Below the pieces are notes generated by a model. That model had not been told where the DNA came from and made no database searches. It worked only from the letters and a program-made list of their open reading frames with translations. The translations under genes and the position numbers were made by a program. This document shows positions 55,715 through 62,603 of a DNA stretch of 64,000 bases, one piece after another. The DNA is from Planctomycetota bacterium (lineage in GTDB: Bacteria > Planctomycetota > UBA8742 > UBA2392), in assembly GCA_020638635.1 (NCBI GenBank), contig JACKIE010000003.1, positions 1 through 64,000 of the forward strand, given 5' to 3'. How positions within the stretch are numbered: position 1 is the stretch's first letter; every line of letters begins with the position of its first letter.

Positions 55715-57064
55715 ATGAACAGTGTAACGGTCAACACGCTGAAACAACACGTCGGGCAGGAAGTTGAACTGAAGGGCTGGCTGTACAACCGGCGCGGCAG
55801 CGGCAAGCTGCTGTTCCTGCAGTTTCGCGACGGCACCGGCACCGTGCAGGTGGTGCTCGGCAAGAAGGACGTGCCCGAGGAAGTGTTCGAGGCCGCGAAG
55901 CGCATCGGCATCGAGAGCAGCATCGTGGTTCGCGGCAAGGTCAGCGCGGACGACCGCTCGGCCCTGGGCGTTGAGCTGCACGGGACGGACCTTCGTGTCA
56001 TCCAGGAAGTTCACGATTACCCGATCCAGATCACCGAGGACGTCCCCAACATCGACAAGCTGCTGGACCTGCGCCACCTGTGGGTTCGCAGCAAGCGCCC
56101 GCACGCCATTCTGCGCGTGCGCAGCGAGGTGGTGCAGGCAATCCGCGACTTCTATTACCAGCGCGGCTTCGTGCTGTACGACGCGCCGATCTTTACCCCG
56201 GCGAGCTGTGAGGGCGTCAGCACGCTGTTCGAAGTGCCGTACTTCGAGGAAACCGCCTACCTGACCCAGAGCGGCCAGCTGTACGGCGAAACCGGCGCCA
56301 TGGCGTTCGGCAAGGTGGTGGTGTTCGGCCCCACCTTCCGGGCCGAGAAGTCCAAGACGCGCCGCCACCTGACCGAGTTCTGGATGGTCGAGCCCGAGGT
56401 CGCGTTCCTGGAGCTGGACGGCATCATGGACCTCGCCGAGGAGCAGATCCGCTACGTGGTGCAGCGCGCCCTGGAGAACTGCAAGGAAGAGCTGAAAGAG
56501 CTCGAGCGCGACACCTCGGTGCTGGAACAGATCGGCAAACCCTTCCCGCGCATCCACTATGAGGAAGCGCAGACCGTGCTGCAGAAGCTGAAGGAAGACT
56601 TCTCGCGCTCGAGCGACCCGGAGCTGCAGAAGCTGTCCGGCGACATCCTCAAGAACGGCCTCGGCGACGACCTGGGCGCCGCGGACGAGACCGCCATCGG
56701 CCTGCACTACAAGCAGTGCGTTTGCATCCACCACTACCCGCGCGATGTGAAGGCTTTCTACATGAAAGCGGACCCGACCGGGAAGTACGCCATGGGCGTG
56801 GACGTGATAGCGCCGGAAGGCGTGGGCGAAATCGTGGGCGGCGGCCAGCGCGAAGACAGCCTTGAGGTACTCGAGGCCCAGATCAAGAAGCACGACATTC
56901 CGCCCGAGACCGTGAGCTGGTACGTTGACCTGCGCAAGTACGGCAGCGTGCCGCACGGCGGGTTCGGCATGGGGGTCGAACGCTGCGTGCAGTGGATCAC
57001 CGGCTGTACCCACGTGCGCGAGGCCATACCGTTCCCCCGCACGATCTACCGGCTGAACCCATGA
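55715..57064 (+). CDS. asnS: Asparagine--tRNA ligase
   Basis: 449 aa from ATG 55715 (GGAAG 4-5 bases upstream). Class IIb synthetase charging tRNA-Asn. The N-terminal OB-fold includes VELKGWLYNRRGSGKLLFLQ and FRDGTGTVQVV. The catalytic motifs are present: motif 2 FGPTFRAEKSKTRRHLTEFW, and motif 3 GGFGMGVERCVQW. The loop HHYPRDVKAFYMK is typical of AsnRS rather than AspRS. Direct Asn-tRNA formation means the GatB encoded at 57937 is mainly needed for Gln-tRNA, if no GlnRS exists. Divergent from the VWA gene. Confidence 0.97.
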   Translation: MNSVTVNTLKQHVGQEVELKGWLYNRRGSGKLLFLQFRDGTGTVQVVLGKKDVPEEVFEAAKRIGIESSIVVRGKVSADDRSALGVELHGTDLRVIQEVHDYPIQITEDVPNIDKLLDLRHLWVRSKRPHAILRVRSEVVQAIRDFYYQRGFVLYDAPIFTPASCEGVSTLFEVPYFEETAYLTQSGQLYGETGAMAFGKVVVFGPTFRAEKSKTRRHLTEFWMVEPEVAFLELDGIMDLAEEQIRYVVQRALENCKEELKELERDTSVLEQIGKPFPRIHYEEAQTVLQKLKEDFSRSSDPELQKLSGDILKNGLGDDLGAADETAIGLHYKQCVCIHHYPRDVKAFYMKADPTGKYAMGVDVIAPEGVGEIVGGGQREDSLEVLEAQIKKHDIPPETVSWYVDLRKYGSVPHGGFGMGVERCVQWITGCTHVREAIPFPRTIYRLNP

Positions 57065-57072
57065 GCGAGATC

Positions 57073-57149
57073 AAAGGCCAGAGGTCGGAGGCCAGAGAAC
57101 AGCAACTGCAGTTCCCTGACCCCTGGCCTCTAGACTCTGACCTCTGAAC
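57073..57149. repeat. AGGTCAGAG/GGCCAGAGG word palindrome
   Basis: AAAGGCCAGAGGTCGGAGGC + CAGAGAAC (57073-57100) faces CCCTGACCCCTGGCCTCTAG + ACTCTGACCTCTGAAC (57114-57149). AACAGCAACTGCAG lies at the centre. It fills most of the 97-base gap between asnS and the next gene; the arms pair imperfectly. Confidence 0.65.
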
Positions 57150-57161
57150 TGAGGATGCACC

Positions 57162-57839
57162 TTGCCCAACGCCATCATCATCGACATGCATGACGTCCTG
57201 ACGGACGAGGCCGAGAACGACCGCAATGCGGTTGCGCTGATCCGGCAGATCGTGGCCACGGCCGGCGTGCGCGTCAGCGAGCAGGCGCTGCAGCAGGCCG
57301 ACACGTTCTCGATCGACTCGTTCGCGCCCAACCAGTTCGAAGCGATGATCTTCAAACTGGTGAACCGCGACACCACGCTGGCGCTGCGGTGCATCAGCGC
57401 GTTCAAGAAGAACCACCAGCCGGTAACTCGCCTGCGCAAGGAAGCGCGCGACATCCTGCAGGTCTGCCGCCAGCGCGGCTGGAAAGTGGCGATCGGCAAC
57501 CACCTGAGTGACGAAGAACTGGCCGCACTGGACAAAGGCGGGCTCTCGCCGCTGATCCAGGTAAAGGGCCTGCCTAAACAGATGAAGATCGATCTGCCGG
57601 ACCCTCGCGTGATCGAGTTCCTGGTCGGGCTGCTGGGCACCACAACCGGCGATTGCCTGATGCTGGGCACCCGTATCGACAACAATGTGCGCCCGGCCAA
57701 CATCCTGCGCATGCAGGCCATCCAGCTGCAAATGGGCCGCCACGGCAAGAACCAGCTGCCGCGCGACCTGAAGGACGTGCCAGACTACGAAGCGCCGGAC
57801 ACGGCAGCGCTGCTGAACGTGCTGCAAACGGTGGTTTGA
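57162..57839 (+). CDS. HAD-like protein with altered catalytic motif
   Basis: 225 aa from TTG 57162, with GAGG seven bases upstream. The layout fits a haloacid dehalogenase fold: motif I IIIDMHDVL (Asp8), motif II VAIGNHLS, motif III QMKIDLPDP with a Lys, and motif IV CLMLGTRIDNNVRPANILRM. Normal motif I is DxD; here the second Asp, the general acid/base, is His10. It may be a phosphatase with changed chemistry or a non-catalytic binding protein. Small cap region. Lies between asnS and gatB, both involved in amide-aminoacyl tRNA. Confidence 0.75.
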   Translation: MPNAIIIDMHDVLTDEAENDRNAVALIRQIVATAGVRVSEQALQQADTFSIDSFAPNQFEAMIFKLVNRDTTLALRCISAFKKNHQPVTRLRKEARDILQVCRQRGWKVAIGNHLSDEELAALDKGGLSPLIQVKGLPKQMKIDLPDPRVIEFLVGLLGTTTGDCLMLGTRIDNNVRPANILRMQAIQLQMGRHGKNQLPRDLKDVPDYEAPDTAALLNVLQTVV

Positions 57840-57841
57840 AT

Positions 57842-57932
57842 CAGCAGGTTATAGGTTTTAGGTTGTAGGTTGTAGTGAACTGCGGCCGCCACCTTTACCT
57901 ACAACCTGCAACCTAAAACCTATAACCTGCTG
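57842..57932. repeat. GGTTATAGGTTTTAGGTTGTAGG word palindrome before gatB
   Basis: CAGCAGGTTATAGGTTTTAG + GTTGTAGGTTGTAG (57842-57875) and the reverse complement of 57897-57932 (CAGCAGGTTATAGGTTTTAG + GTTGCAGGTTGTAGG) agree except at one position over ~33 bases. The loop is ~21 bases. It fills the 97-base gap and ends four bases from the gatB ATG. Confidence 0.92.
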
Positions 57933-57936
57933 TTTT

Positions 57937-59394
57937 ATGCCTACCGCGACCAAAACCGAGTTCGAGCCCGTGATCGGCCTTGAGGTGCACGTGCAGCTCA
58001 AGACCGCGTCCAAGATGTTCTGCGGCTGCGCCGTGCAGTTCGGCGCGCCGGCGAACTCGCTGACCTGCCCGGTGTGCCTGGGTTTGCCCGGCGCTTTGCC
58101 GATGGTTAACCGCCAGGCCGTGGAGTTCGGAATCCGGATTGGTTTGGCGCTTAACTGCCAGATCGCGCACCGCATCAAGTTCGACCGCAAGAACTACTTC
58201 TACCCGGACCTGCCCAAGGGCTACCAGATCAGCCAGTTCGATGAACCCCTGTGCTTCGACGGCGAGCTGCAGCTGCCCATTCACGATGAAAGCGGCCAGC
58301 CCAAGGTGTGCCGCATCACCCGCGCGCACCTGGAGGAAGACGCCGGCAAGTCCATCCACATGGAGGGCAGCACGCTGGTGGACCTCAACCGCGCCGGCAC
58401 GCCGCTGATCGAGATCGTGGGCGGCCCCGACCTGCGCAGCCCCGAGGAAGCCTACGTCTACCTCAACACCCTCAAGCGCAACCTCAGCTACCTCGGCGTT
58501 TCCGACCTCAGCATGGAGAAGGGCAGCCTGCGCTGCGACGCCAACGTAAGCATTCGGCCGCGCGGCCGGCAGAAGTTCGGCGTGCGCAGCGAGATCAAGA
58601 ACCTCAACAGCTTCCGCATGGTGCGCGCGGCGCTGGAGTTCGAGATCAAGCGCCACCAGCAGGTGATCGAAAGCGGCGGCACGCTGACACAGGACACCCG
58701 CCTGTGGGACGACGAGAAGGGCGAAACGCGCTCCATGCGCAGCAAAGAAGAAGCCACCGACTACCGCTTCTTCCCCGAGCCCGACCTGGCAACCTTCGAC
58801 GTGCCGCGCGAGTGGGTCGAGAGCGTGCGTCTCAGCCTGCCCGAGATGCCCGAGAAGCGCCTGCTGCGCTTCCTGCATGATTACAAGCTCGCCGAGGCCG
58901 ACGCCGAGTACCTGGTGGGCGACAAAGCCCTGGCTGACTTCTACGAGAGTGCGCTCAAGCTGCTGGACGAGCCGCGCAAGGTGGCGGCCTGGGTGGTCGG
59001 CGAGGTCACCCGCGAGCTCAACGACCGCAACGCGGGCATCGACGAGCTGAAGCTGACGCCCGAGGCGCTGGTCGAGCTGATCAAGCTGCTGGACGCAGGC
59101 AAGCTGAACAACATCACGGCCAAGGAAGTCTTCCACGCCATGGTCGAGGCCGGAGAGGGCGCCCTGCAGGCGGCGCGGCGGCTGAACAAGCTGATCGAGC
59201 AGGATGAAGGCGCGGTCAACGCGGTCATCGACGAAGTCATCGCCGAGTTCGCCGAAAAGGCCGTCGCCGACTTCAAGGCCGGCGAAGAAAAGGCGCTCGG
59301 ATTCCTGATCGGGCAGGTGATGCGCAAGCTGAAGGGCAAGGCCAACCCCAAGGAGCTTGGCCCCAGGATTACGGACAGGATCAACAACGGGTGA
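57937..59394 (+). CDS. gatB: Aspartyl/glutamyl-tRNA(Asn/Gln) amidotransferase subunit B
   Basis: 485 aa. GatB binds the misacylated tRNA and activates its carboxyl for amidation by GatA. Landmarks are EPVIGLEVHVQLKTASKMFC, the zinc ribbon C..CxxC (CGC, CPVCLGLPG), FDRKNYFYPDLPKGYQISQF, EEDAGKS, LVDLNRAGTPLIEIV and the C-terminal YqeY-like tail domain (LGFLIGQVMRKLKGKANP). GatA and GatC genes are not next to it. The ATG has no Shine-Dalgarno; the four bases before it are TTTT from the repeat edge. Confidence 0.97.
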   Translation: MPTATKTEFEPVIGLEVHVQLKTASKMFCGCAVQFGAPANSLTCPVCLGLPGALPMVNRQAVEFGIRIGLALNCQIAHRIKFDRKNYFYPDLPKGYQISQFDEPLCFDGELQLPIHDESGQPKVCRITRAHLEEDAGKSIHMEGSTLVDLNRAGTPLIEIVGGPDLRSPEEAYVYLNTLKRNLSYLGVSDLSMEKGSLRCDANVSIRPRGRQKFGVRSEIKNLNSFRMVRAALEFEIKRHQQVIESGGTLTQDTRLWDDEKGETRSMRSKEEATDYRFFPEPDLATFDVPREWVESVRLSLPEMPEKRLLRFLHDYKLAEADAEYLVGDKALADFYESALKLLDEPRKVAAWVVGEVTRELNDRNAGIDELKLTPEALVELIKLLDAGKLNNITAKEVFHAMVEAGEGALQAARRLNKLIEQDEGAVNAVIDEVIAEFAEKAVADFKAGEEKALGFLIGQVMRKLKGKANPKELGPRITDRINNG

Positions 59395-59570
59395 CTGGTG
59401 GCTGGTGGCTGGAACTGCAACTGCCTGCCGCGAATGCGCAAAAGCGCCAAAAAAGCCATTTTGCGCTTTTGCGTTTTTGCGTCTTGTGCCGTTGCGGTTC
59501 ATTTCAGGGGATGAATCCCTGACATTTGGGGCCACCCGTTAACCACCAACCACTAACCATCAACCACCAC
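59393..59570. repeat. Nested palindrome (GGTGGCTGGTGG / CAAAAGCGC)
   Basis: Outer arms GACTGGTGGCTGGTGGCTGG (59393-59412) and AACCACCAACCACTAACCAT + CAACCACCACC (59540-59570). Inner arms ATGCGCAAAAGCGCC (59434-59449) and CATTTTGCGCTTTTGCG + TTTTTGCGTC (59457-59483). GGAACTGCAACTGC and GCCGTTGCGGTTC lie between. It fills the 177-base gap and directly abuts the NUDIX start. Confidence 0.75.
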
Positions 59571-59571
59571 C

Positions 59572-59991
59572 ATGTTCGACGACCAGCAGCCATTCCGCCA
59601 TGCCATAGTGGCCGTGATCGAGGACGGCGATGAGCTGCTGTTCATCGAGCGCGCGGCCATGGACACCTGGCCCGGCTACTGGTCCAGCGTGACCGGCTCG
59701 CTGGAGCCTGGCGAAGACCAGCAGTCCGCCTGCGTGCGCGAGGCGCTTGAAGAAGTGGGCCTGCGAATCAAGCCGGTGCGCAAGCTGTGGGAGAGCATGA
59801 CCCGGCGCGCCCACTTCGTGCTTCACTGGTGGCAGTGTGAGCTGGCCGGCACGCGCAATGTCACGCCCGACCCCAACGAAGTCGCCGCCTGGAAGTGGAT
59901 CAAGCGCGGCGAGATCGAACGCATCCCCATCATGTTCAGCGACTCGCGCTGGTTCTTCCGCGAGGTTTATCCGCTGACGCGGCATCACTGA
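59572..59991 (+). CDS. NUDIX hydrolase
   Basis: 139 aa. The Nudix box is complete: GSLEPGEDQQSACVREALEE followed by VG (G-x5-E-x7-RE-x2-EE-x-G), which binds the catalytic metal. N-terminal IVAVIEDGDELLFIERAAM and C-terminal WKWIKRGEIERIP are typical of MutT-like (d)NTP or dinucleoside polyphosphate hydrolases. Substrate cannot be told. The ATG follows a CCACCACC repeat arm with no Shine-Dalgarno sequence. Confidence 0.92.
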   Translation: MFDDQQPFRHAIVAVIEDGDELLFIERAAMDTWPGYWSSVTGSLEPGEDQQSACVREALEEVGLRIKPVRKLWESMTRRAHFVLHWWQCELAGTRNVTPDPNEVAAWKWIKRGEIERIPIMFSDSRWFFREVYPLTRHH

Positions 59992-60079
59992 ACAGGAGCG
60001 CCGGCTTCCAGCCGGCATGCGGTTTTCCGTGGACAAGATGTCCACGGCCGATGCAGGCTGGAAGCCTGCGCTCCCTTTT
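59991..60079. repeat. GGAGCGCCGGCTTCCAGCC palindrome
   Basis: AACAGGAGCGCCGGCTTCC + AGCCGGCATGCGG (59991-60022) faces GATGCAGGCTGGAAGCCTGC + GCTCCCTTTT (60050-60079). A perfect CCGTGGACA/TGTCCACGG hairpin (60027-60047) forms the centre. The CTTTT end could terminate the NUDIX transcript. It fills the gap to the permease gene. Confidence 0.8.
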
Positions 60080-60094
60080 CACTACACTCAGCCC

Positions 60095-60853
60095 ATGCCC
60101 CACGCCCTGCTGGCCCTAAGCCTTTCGAACGCCCTGGACATCCTGCGCCGGGGGGGCACCTGGGTGCTGGCCGTGGCGGGTGTCGGCTTCATCCTTTCTC
60201 TGCGATGGTTCAGCGCCTTCGGATTGGGCTACGAAGTCGTGCAACTTAAGGAACTTGGCGTCTATACCATCGGCCTGCTCGGCGCCGTGGCCGTGCTGCT
60301 GTTCTGCCTGCCCGGCGAAGACGAAGCCGAAGAGGCCGAGGCGCTGCTCTTGACGCGTCCAGTGCCGGTGTGGGTGCTGTCGCTTGGCACGCTGCTGGGG
60401 CGGCTGGCCCCGCTGGCCGTGCTGTGCCTGCTGTGGAGCTTCGCGATCTTCGCCGCGCTGCTGTGGTTCGAGCTGGAAGACCCCATGCTGTTCAGCTACC
60501 GCGGCGCCAGCAGCGCGTTCAGTGAAACCGGCTCGCTGTTCCTGCCTGTGCTGGGCCAGTTCTTCGCCAGCGCGATCCTGCTGGCCTTCGTGCAGGTGGC
60601 GGCCCGCTTGCGAAAGCCGGTGGTGGTCGGCCTGATCACCCTGGGACTCTACGTGATCGGCTACGCGGTGGCGGGCATGGGAGGCGCCTGGGCTCTGCTG
60701 CTGCCCGACCTCAGCCGCCATGACCTCACCGCCATGCTGTGGGATTCGGCCGTGCAGGTTTCCGTGCTTGGCCTTGCGGTTCACGCTTGTGCGTGGTGTG
60801 CAGCCGGGGTAGCGTTGGACAGCGCGTGCCTGACGGCGAAGTCAGTGGCGTAA
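60095..60853 (+). CDS. Membrane protein, ABC-2 permease-like
   Basis: 252 aa from ATG 60095. Six hydrophobic segments: VLAVAGVGFILSLRWF, VYTIGLLGAVAVLLFC, VLSLGTLLGRLAPLAVLCLL, VLGQFFASAILLAFVQV, VVVGLITLGLYVIGYAV and VSVLGLAVHACAWCAAGVAL. The pattern, with cytosolic LLLTRPVPVWVLSLGTLLG after the second helix (as in ABC-2 LLxxPVxR), fits an ABC-2 type transporter permease. No ATPase gene is adjacent, so the partner is unknown. Confidence 0.75.
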   Translation: MPHALLALSLSNALDILRRGGTWVLAVAGVGFILSLRWFSAFGLGYEVVQLKELGVYTIGLLGAVAVLLFCLPGEDEAEEAEALLLTRPVPVWVLSLGTLLGRLAPLAVLCLLWSFAIFAALLWFELEDPMLFSYRGASSAFSETGSLFLPVLGQFFASAILLAFVQVAARLRKPVVVGLITLGLYVIGYAVAGMGGAWALLLPDLSRHDLTAMLWDSAVQVSVLGLAVHACAWCAAGVALDSACLTAKSVA

Positions 60854-60883
60854 GGCACAGGCAGGGTTATGTTTGCAGTTGTC

Positions 60884-60912
60884 TTGCCGCGGTAGTAGGT
60901 AAAGGCTAAACT
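60884..60912 (+). promoter_or_regulatory. Promoter upstream of the metallophosphoesterase
   Basis: TTGCCG (60884-60889), a 17-base spacer, TAAACT (60907-60912). The AT-rich CTTAATTATT follows, then a GACCTTTCAGGTC hairpin in the leader. The gene starts 68 bases later. Confidence 0.5.
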
Positions 60913-60979
60913 TAATTATTGGACCTTTCAGGTCTAGTTTTCTGCACGTTACAACGGACACGCCTGCCGGGGGTGGGTT

Positions 60980-61705
60980 TTGCGTTACGCCATATTCGGA
61001 GACATCCACGGCAACATGGAAGCGCTGGAGACAGTGCTTTCACACTGCAAGAAGGAAGGCGTTGACCGCTACCTTTGTCTCGGCGACATCGTCGGCTACG
61101 GCGCCAATCCCGACGAGTGCTGCGACGCGGTTCGCGAGATGGGCTGCCCCACCGTCGCCGGCAACCACGACTGGGCCGTATGCGGCAAGCTGAGCATCGA
61201 GTTCTTCAACACCTACGCCAAGCAGGCCGTCTACTGGACGCGCGACAACCTCAAAGAAGAAAACATGCAGTTCCTGCGCGAGCTGCCGCTGGTGCACGAG
61301 GTGAACGAGGACATCACCCTGGTGCACGGCTCGCTGAACTTTCCTGACCTGTTCGACTACATCCAGACCAGCCAGGACGCGCGTCTGTCACTCGAGAAAC
61401 TGCGCACCCGCGTGTGCTTCCTGGGCCACTCCCACGTGCCGGTCACCTTCTTCAGCGGGCCCATGGTCAGCTACAGCATGTCCTACGAGATCAACCTCAA
61501 GGGCTTTGAGAAGGCGCTGGTGAACGTGGGCAGCGTCGGCCAGCCGCGCGACGAAAACCCCAAGAGCTGCTTCGCCATCTACGACAGCGACAAAGAGATG
61601 GTGAAGATCACCCGCCTCGAGTACGACATCGACACCACAAGCCGCAAGATCCTCGACGCCGGCCTGCCGGAAATCCTCGCCGAGCGCCTCAAGTTCGGCC
61701 GCTAG
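60980..61705 (+). CDS. Metallophosphoesterase (YfcE/MJ0936-like)
   Basis: 241 aa from TTG 60980 (weak GGGGGTGGG upstream). The dimetal calcineurin-type motifs are all present: GDIHGN (7-12), GDIVGYGANPDE, GNHDWA, VHGS and GHSHVP. Soluble single-domain enzymes of this type hydrolyse phosphodiesters; physiological substrate unknown. It has its own promoter at 60884-60912 and a strong terminator at 61748-61776, so it is a one-gene unit. Confidence 0.92.
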   Translation: MRYAIFGDIHGNMEALETVLSHCKKEGVDRYLCLGDIVGYGANPDECCDAVREMGCPTVAGNHDWAVCGKLSIEFFNTYAKQAVYWTRDNLKEENMQFLRELPLVHEVNEDITLVHGSLNFPDLFDYIQTSQDARLSLEKLRTRVCFLGHSHVPVTFFSGPMVSYSMSYEINLKGFEKALVNVGSVGQPRDENPKSCFAIYDSDKEMVKITRLEYDIDTTSRKILDAGLPEILAERLKFGR

Positions 61706-61747
61706 CAGGAACTTCCGCACGCAGTTCAGATTTTCAAAGATCTCCAC

Positions 61748-61776
61748 AGGGACAGGCACCTTCGGTGCCTGTCCCT
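61748..61776 (+). terminator. Rho-independent-type terminator of the metallophosphoesterase gene
   Basis: Perfect 13-bp stem AGGGACAGGCACC with GGTGCCTGTCCCT, TTC loop, then TTTTCC. It begins 42 bases after the stop codon. The same hairpin is repeated at 61814-61842. Confidence 0.7.
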
Positions 61777-61842
61777 TTTCCTAACCGGCCTGTCTGGCGG
61801 CTGCCCCGGCGCCAGGGACAGGCACCTTTGGTGCCTGTCCCT
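61748..61842. repeat. Two copies of the GGGACAGGCACC hairpin
   Basis: Copies at 61748-61776 (loop TTC) and 61814-61842 (loop TTT), both with the same 13-bp arms. The second copy lies inside the 3' end of the 61781 gene and encodes part of its C-terminus. Similar GGGACAGGC arms occur at 62497-62523. Confidence 0.85.
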
Positions 61843-62266
61843 CTTCCTGGTCCGCAGCGCTGGCCTGTGCCGTATCGAAGGTTTCCGTGGATGCGTCCTC
61901 TGCCGGCGTTTCGGCGGACGGGACGTCCGCATCACGTTCCGCTTCTTCCTGCTGGCCTTCTTCCACAAGCTTCTGCAGCTCCGCCAGTTTGCGTTCGCGC
62001 TGGCGGGTGAAGCTGGCCAGCTGCTGGCGCGCGCGGTTTGCCTGGTCGTGCGTGACGGGCTCCATGCCCTCGCGCGGGTTGCCTTCGCACTCCTCCTGGT
62101 AGATCTGCAGCATCAGCTTGGCCGAGCGGATGCCGAAGTCGATGTCATCGCCCCCGGTCTCCAGGTACAGGCGCTGCACGATCGCCAGGCCTTCAAGAAG
62201 CTTGCTGCTGCTGCGCGCCTTGCGCTGCTCACGGCCGCGGTTGCCGACGGGACGATGACGGGACAT
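61781..62266 (-). CDS. Small acidic/coiled-coil hypothetical protein with repeat-derived tail
   Basis: 161 aa from ATG 62266, preceded by GGAG at seven bases; longer starts would run through repeat DNA. A basic N-terminus (SRHRPVGNRGREQRKARSSS) leads to a helical section (LLEGLAIVQRLYLETGGDDI, DFGIRSAKLMLQIYQEE) and a coiled coil (RARQQLASFTRQRERKLAEL). The acidic tail (EEAERDADVPSAETPAEDAS) is followed by GQAPKVPVPGAG, which is encoded by the hairpin copy at 61814-61842. Cytoplasmic, family unknown. Confidence 0.72.
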   Translation of the reverse strand: MSRHRPVGNRGREQRKARSSSKLLEGLAIVQRLYLETGGDDIDFGIRSAKLMLQIYQEECEGNPREGMEPVTHDQANRARQQLASFTRQRERKLAELQKLVEEGQQEEAERDADVPSAETPAEDASTETFDTAQASAADQEEGQAPKVPVPGAGAAARQAG

Positions 62267-62603
62267 GGGTTTGCTCCGAAAGAACGGGCGGAAAAACCCC
62301 GCCCACACCCTATGCGGCGGATGGAGTCGGATTTGGGCCGCTGCGGAAAGGGCCGAAAGCCGCAAAGGCCGAAAGCAACGGCCTTTGCGGGCAGAAAAAG
62401 TTTTTCCGGATTTTTTCCGGGGCTGGGGTCTGACTCCTCTTTTTGGAACAAAACGGGGGTCCGACCCCACATGCCGCCTGGGAATGGACGCGCCCTGGGA
62501 CAGGCGCGTTCCCTGCCTGTCCCACATCAGAGCCATCGCAAGCTGAAAGGGGACAGTCACCAAAGGTGACCGGCCCCGCTTGTGGAACGTTGATCCCGTG
62601 TAT
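62267..62603. other. Gene-free stretch rich in palindromes
   Basis: 337 bases. From left: GGGCGG/CCGCCC leader hairpin for the 61781 gene (62286-62304); a CGCAAAGGCC/GGCCTTTGCG stem (62361-62389); CCGGATTTTTTCCGG (62407-62420 region); GGGGTCTGACTCC and GGGGTCCGACCCC (62425-62468); GGGACAGGCGCG/CCTGCCTGTCCC (62497-62523); and the hairpin at 62549-62577. No credible gene. Confidence 0.6.
62549..62577 (-). terminator. Hairpin downstream of the second moxR gene
   Basis: GGGGACAGTCACC and GGTGACCGGCCCC, 13-base arms with two mismatches, AAA loop, 27 bases past the moxR stop on the minus strand. Same GGGGACAGTC word as the repeats at 22984 and 51916. Confidence 0.5.

Noticed and set aside
55634..57013. 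459-codon minus-strand frame opposite asnS, and the extension of the VWA frame to 56001
   Set aside because: AsnS class II motifs on the plus strand are clear; the VWA protein should begin at 55647.
61781..62563. A 260-aa version of the small hypothetical protein
   Set aside because: The first ~100 codons would be encoded by palindromic repeat DNA; ATG 62266 has a GGAG site and a normal protein start.
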